Positions 60,686-64,000 of a stretch of DNA of 64,000 bases are shown here, piece after piece. The position numbers and the translations under genes were made by a program. The DNA lies in NCBI RefSeq assembly GCF_964204645.1, contig NC_134028.1, positions 9,341,001-9,405,000 of the forward strand. The letters are read 5' to 3'. Under the pieces are notes generated by a model. That model did not search any database. It was not told where the DNA came from and worked only from the letters and a program-made list of their open reading frames with translations. This DNA comes from Tubulanus polymorphus (lineage: Eukaryota; Nemertea; Palaeonemertea; Tubulaniformes; Tubulanidae). Position 1 is the stretch's first letter. The number at the start of each line of letters is the position of its first letter.

Positions 60686-61051
60686 AAAATACGGGGTATA
60701 ACAAGCCATCGAGAGCAAAGAGGTAATTTAAGTAGAAGCAAACTAGGGGTATACATAACATACGTATTCTCCATATATACAGATATATAGAGTGGAACCT
60801 CGTTAAAACAAATCTCGTGGGTAAAAGTGAAATTGTCGCATTAAACGGTTTTCATATTATGCAAAGCTTGATTGATATACGTATCTTAGCTGGGACTTGA
60901 TCGAGAACCTTAGTGTCTGATGTACCATACTAGTTTGAATATATAGGATCGCAGAGCTACGGAGATCTCTGTGGAAACAACCACTGCCAGGACGGGTGAA
61001 ACCTGGGACATGCTGGAAATCATCTTAATAAACGTGTTTTTTCTTAAACAG

Positions 61052-61320
61052 TATCGAGGCCGAACTATAATTCAAAGAATGGCAGCGTTTTGTCTAGAGA
61101 AACCAACATTGCGGTTAAGTCTGACTTGGCGTTTTCTAGATCTGTTTCTTTTGTCACTTTTAGAAAAGTCTTGCTGACGTTTTCCTGAATTCCCGGTGGA
61201 CGTGACGAGTTTCTTCGACCGTCCCATGACGCGACGCGTTCACCGTAAACCTGGTATCATGAACGTATCGGATGCAATGGAACGACACGTGTTGTCTGAA
61301 TTCCAGTTAGGTGCTACCAA
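61052..61320 (+). pseudogene. coding-like exon broken by one frameshift
   Basis: Begins after an excellent acceptor (TGTTTTTTCTTAAACAG). From 61054 the frame reads SRPNYNSKNGSVLSRETNIA ... SFVTFRKVLLTF and stops at TGA just after a TTTT run (61180-61183). Reading with one T fewer continues without a stop as PEFPVDVTSFFDRPMTRRVH ... MERHVLSEFQLG, where GC-rich codons look strongly coding. So one exon appears split by a single-base indel, either a sequencing or assembly error in a homopolymer or a true null. A weak donor, TTAG|GTGCTA, lies at 61310. The product is unknown; the next plus-strand exon candidate is at 61670. Confidence 0.45.
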
Positions 61321-61669
61321 AATTACTTTTAGGATTTCTATCCTAATAATATAAGTATAATATTAGATGCGAAAATAAATTCATTTATTCACTCAGTTTT
61401 TTTTCCTACAACGAACATACAGCGAACGACCCCAAAGTCATTTAAAGTTTGGCTTGTAAAACTACTAACCGCCTTGGACTTGACTAACCATTATTTGCCG
61501 TTCTACCAAACATTTCCTATCTTCAATACGTTCCCACGCAATAAAAAAGCTCTCGCATGTTACAGTCTTTAATCATCGAACAAGTAACTAAGCTTAAATG
61601 AAACAAATAATGACTCAACATTTTCGACGGGGAATAAGTTTCTAACAAGGTGAATATTGTGCATTTCAG

Positions 61670-61876
61670 GATACGTATTTTCTGGAGAGCCGAGTGAACT
61701 GCGTGCAATTCCGTTACGTGATTAAAAATGTCACACAAATCCAGTATCGATGCACCTGCTATTTTCTGCGCTGTCGTCGTCGTCGCTGTGTACGACAAGC
61801 GATGAGTAAGCATTTCTTCTCGTACGGCTGCAACAGAAACTCGGCGAACAACCACTGGCCGCGGACTATTTTCTAA
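61670..61876 (+). CDS. candidate cysteine-rich terminal exon
   Basis: Follows acceptor GAATATTGTGCATTTCAG in phase 0 and encodes 68 residues to TAA: DTYFLESRVNCVQFRYVIKN, VTQIQYRCTCYFLRCRRRRC, then SKHFFSYGCNRNSANN and HWPRTIF. Six cysteines, an NVT glycosylation site and a basic RCRRRRC cluster suggest an extracellular or secreted C-terminus. Codon third positions are mostly C or G, unlike the surroundings. No known cystine-knot or other domain is recognised. It may belong with the broken exon at 61052-61320, but the donor there (one base into a codon) does not match phase 0, so the join is unproven. Confidence 0.5.
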   Translation, partial: DTYFLESRVNCVQFRYVIKNVTQIQYRCTCYFLRCRRRRCVRQAMSKHFFSYGCNRNSANNHWPRTIF

Positions 61877-62005
61877 TCATGGTTTAATACAGATAGCGGA
61901 AACCTGTGATAATCATTTGATAATCAGGGATTAATTTCCTCCTTGTTCAGGAATGTTCAATAGGACGTAACGGTATTACTCATTCCCTTACAAAGTTCCT
62001 ACTAA

Positions 62006-62276
62006 TTACAATAACCCGAACATCTTTTGTGTCTCGGCTATTTTTCTCCTGTGAAGGAAATTATGGTATTGTACTTCTCGTGCGAGGACAGCTTTTTCCC
62101 GATACCATTCTATGAGACGTTGTTTGTATAGTCTGTCGTCGATGGAAGTTGCACGAGTCAGTAACATGATATCACACACACACAGGTTTCGTGCATTGAT
62201 ATAACCGTCCGTGAAAGATGTTTGGCGGGTTGCGGTAATTATCAAGGGGGTCCGGTTCCTTTTTGCTCAAATGTGG
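62006..62276 (-). pseudogene. coding-like exon with frame change at a CA/TG tract
   Basis: On the minus strand, after acceptor TTTCTAGCTCTTCAG, the frame from 62276 reads PHLSKKEPDPLDNYRNPPNI and FHGRLYQCTKP, then runs into (TG)6 (plus 62173-62184) and stops. The next frame reads on from the tract as MLLTRATSIDDRLYKQRLIE, WYREKAVLAREVQYHNFLHR and RKIAETQKMFGLL to TAA. The offset between the two frames equals the loss of one TG unit. Both halves look coding, so this is probably one exon damaged by dinucleotide slippage, or the tract hides a short intron. The product is unknown. Confidence 0.42.
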
Positions 62277-62380
62277 CTGAAGAGCTAGAAATATTAATTT
62301 TTTACTCATTAGGCGAAATCGTATTTTAACAATTCGAATAGAATCCGTAATTGCGAAACTCCACGGCAAACTGAGCAAAA

Positions 62381-62573
62381 ATTACACCTTTTTCCTAATC
62401 GGCCGGATCATTTCGTAAAATGCAAATAGAAATTGAAATCAGATCATTTACATAATAGCTACCAGTCTTATGGTTGGCTTGATCATGATTTAAAAAAAAG
62501 TTGTGTACAGGGTAGATAGGCGGCCGGCTGGGACAACTTTTGAGCTAATCAGGAAGGAGAAACAAGGCATCCA
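62381..62573 (+). mobile_element. MITE family A, copy 5
   Basis: The left end is degraded (ACACCTTTTTCCTAATCGGC); the right end GGAGAAACAAGGCATC is good. The interior keeps GATCATTT, TGGCTTGATCATGATTTA, GTTGTGTACAGGGTAGATAG and CGGCCGGCTGGGACAACTTT. It lies between two minus-strand coding-like segments, so it would be intronic if these form one gene. Confidence 0.8.
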
Positions 62574-62647
62574 CTTTTTAGTCTAACAACTTGATAACTG
62601 TTCATAGATAAATGCTTGTTCCCAACGCTAGGACCTCTCTCTATTCA

Positions 62648-63015
62648 TTAATGTATCACATCCTTGTCAAGGGGAAATGTCTTGGGACTACTTAACCGGA
62701 TACCGGAGTTGAGCTCAAATTCGACTCTCATCCTCGCACCTTTTCGAATGTATTTTTCCAAAATTTCTAACGACGAGGGGCAAACCAGCTTGCCGTCTGT
62801 TCTATCCATTCCTTTTCGACAGACGCCGTTCAGTATTCCTAGATCTACCAAGCGTTCCCAAGGTTGGATGTCAACAACACTGTAAAAATTGGTATCACGT
62901 CGGTCAGTCCAGGTTTGGCCATGACGAAGCATCGAGTCAGCGTCGTGACCAATACTTCGATCTTTGTTGCACATTAACGACTTCATCTGTAAATTCATCT
63001 GTGTCCCAAAGTGTC
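62648..63015 (-). CDS. candidate coding exon, unknown product
   Basis: The minus strand is open for 122 codons from after an in-frame TGA to TAA. Acceptor-like sites are TTTGGGACACAG and ATGAATTTACAG. The product has HDADSMLRHGQTWTDRRDTN, FYSVVDIQPWERLVDLGILN, GVCRKGMDRTDGKLVCPSSL, then EILEKYIRKGARMRVEFEL. Tryptophans, charged residues and alternating helix and strand patterns give it the look of a folded soluble domain. A donor-like AAAAG|GTGCGAG lies inside, so the exon may end there. The plus strand is also partly open, but its translation is Ser/Thr/Pro-rich and less convincing. No family was recognised. Confidence 0.45.
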
Positions 63016-63090
63016 AGTGGTTGGTTACTGGTGATATCTGGGAATAATCGTTTTGACACGACACGTCGTCAGTTATCGTCTGAAATTCAA

Positions 63091-63298
63091 TCAATCGGCA
63101 ACAATGGCGACAGTTACACCTCGTTCCATTGTCTTATAACGATAATCGATTTGACACGTGACCACCTGGTGTAATAATATTTTCACGTCTGCAATATGGC
63201 AGATTCGGCGTATTTGATTCACGATGGAAATTTCCGAAAAATTGCTGAATAGTACGTCGTACGTTACTTTTATTTGAAAAATAATGTCGTTCGGTCGG
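63091..63298 (-). CDS. candidate coding exon, unknown product
   Basis: On the minus strand, after CTGAAATGTTCAG, the frame reads RPNDIIFQIKVTYDVLFSNF and SEISIVNQIRRICHIADVK. It meets a fair donor CACCAG|GTGGTC at 63166, or otherwise runs on to TGA at 63091. The residue mix is plausible for a globular domain. It is the farthest upstream of the minus-strand segments in this cluster. Identity unknown. Confidence 0.35.
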
Positions 63299-63475
63299 CT
63301 GAACATTTCAGAATGAGACCCCCAGGCATATGCCCATGGCATCAAAAATTATCGCGACACCTATACCCTTAGCAACCGTCTGTGGATTTAATGAATCAGG
63401 GCATAATCAGTTGGTAGATAAGCCGTGTTAACCTGATTGAGAATAAGTAAAACGAGATGGATAGTATTTCACAGG

Positions 63476-63600
63476 TTAACTTTGTTTATTTGAAGTACCG
63501 TCTTTCGTTACTGGTATAGTAGCTTCATCGGGTGAATGATGAAGCTACCATAGACATTGGAAGCGAAAGCTCGTACTAAACAAGTCAACTTATTAAGTAC
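63476..63600. mobile_element. Penelope-like fold-back with hammerhead-like hairpin
   Basis: The left part (TTGTTTATTTGAAGTACCG, GTATAGTAGCTTCATC) and the right part (GATGAAGCTACCATAGACAT, GCGAAAGCTCGTACTAAAC) are imperfect reverse complements. The right arm reads ATGATGA - A - GCTACC/GGAAGC - GAAA at 63536-63568. This is a hammerhead-like core with the first C changed to A and one mismatch in stem II. Confidence 0.5.
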
Positions 63601-64000
63601 TATTCCGTCTGCTAGTCTTCAATCCACGCTGTATGCACTGGATCTTCAAGCTTTTGAATTCGGATGTTTGGAAAAGCGGTTTTCCAACTCAAAGGAGAAT
63701 ATAGTTTGAAAGAAATGGTCGAGATGGCCCTAACTGGATATATGGTGGTGGATCTTCGCTTTATTTAAGTGGAATCTGCAATTGCCACAGCGTCGGTTCC
63801 CCATTTCCTAAAAAAATGATAATATTAAGAGGATCTATTGACGCAGACATCTATTCTGGAAGGGAAGTAGTACACAGCAACTGAAGCACTTCGCTTGGCT
63901 TTGCTGTTGCCTTTCATATATTCGTGTTTCGTCAAAAGAAAAGATATCCAAGCATCAATTCACGGGGGAACGCAACGACTTGGATTAACTACAATTTCAT
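63601..64000. other. right-edge stretch, unresolved
   Basis: No gene supported. A minus-strand frame at 63617-63766 (ending LEDPVHTAWIED) looks mildly coding but has stops upstream and no clear splice sites. It could be a further exon of the minus-strand cluster. Confidence 0.25.

Noticed and set aside
61523-61855. 110-codon minus-strand frame
   Set aside because: Antisense shadow of the cysteine-rich plus-strand exon, which has the better acceptor and codon pattern.
1-64000. CRISPR arrays, bacterial operons, prophage or viral genes
   Set aside because: No regularly spaced direct repeats, no long packed ORFs, and no capsid, integrase or polymerase motifs apart from the LINE remnant.

Overview
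The window looks like nuclear DNA of a marine invertebrate, most likely a lophotrochozoan (mollusc, annelid or brachiopod). This is inferred from AT-rich sequence, spliced exons with GT/AG borders, eukaryotic tRNA-Pro genes with A and B boxes and no CCA tail, a tRNA-derived SINE, a decayed LINE, Penelope-like fold-back sequences and many small terminal-inverted-repeat elements. Nothing looks bacterial: there are no long packed ORFs, operons or Shine-Dalgarno starts. The species cannot be named from sequence alone.

Layout. Positions 1-10145 hold no convincing exon and are probably intron or upstream DNA of the one clearly recognisable protein gene. Its last exon, 10146-10761, encodes the C-terminal sulfotransferase domain of a heparan sulfate glucosamine 3-O-sulfotransferase of the HS3ST2/3/4/6 type. 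A tRNA-Pro(CGG) follows at 11.5 kb on the minus strand, a tRNA-Pro(AGG) at 22.9 kb on the plus strand, and a damaged tRNA-Pro(CGG) copy at 54.1 kb. The 12-60 kb stretch is mostly repeats. These include five copies of a MITE with TIR GATACCTTGTTTCTCC, four of a palindromic MITE ending in CCACAGTT, four or five of an unclassified ~300 bp family, hAT-like elements, a large palindromic element full of CAAAAACGA/TCGTTTTTG, a SINE, a LINE end, a (TATGGG)-type satellite and three pairs of local diverged duplications. Among them are exon-like pieces of unknown identity: 19.9-20.8 kb, 41.8 kb and a terminal exon at 46747-46914.

The right end (59.6-63.4 kb) is the richest in unidentified coding signal. 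On the plus strand there is an exon with one frame break and a cysteine-rich terminal exon. On the minus strand there is a run of coding-like segments, one pair split by a frame change exactly at a CA/TG tract, and a possible 3' exon followed by a polyadenylation signal. These may be one or two real multi-exon genes, or decaying copies.

The most interesting structures are the fold-back elements near 54.5, 63.5 and 25.9 kb. Their hairpins carry a hammerhead-ribozyme-like core (CTGANGA, stem II, GAAA), as known for Penelope-like retroelements. Exon calls other than the sulfotransferase rest on reading frame and splice motifs alone and are marked with modest confidence.
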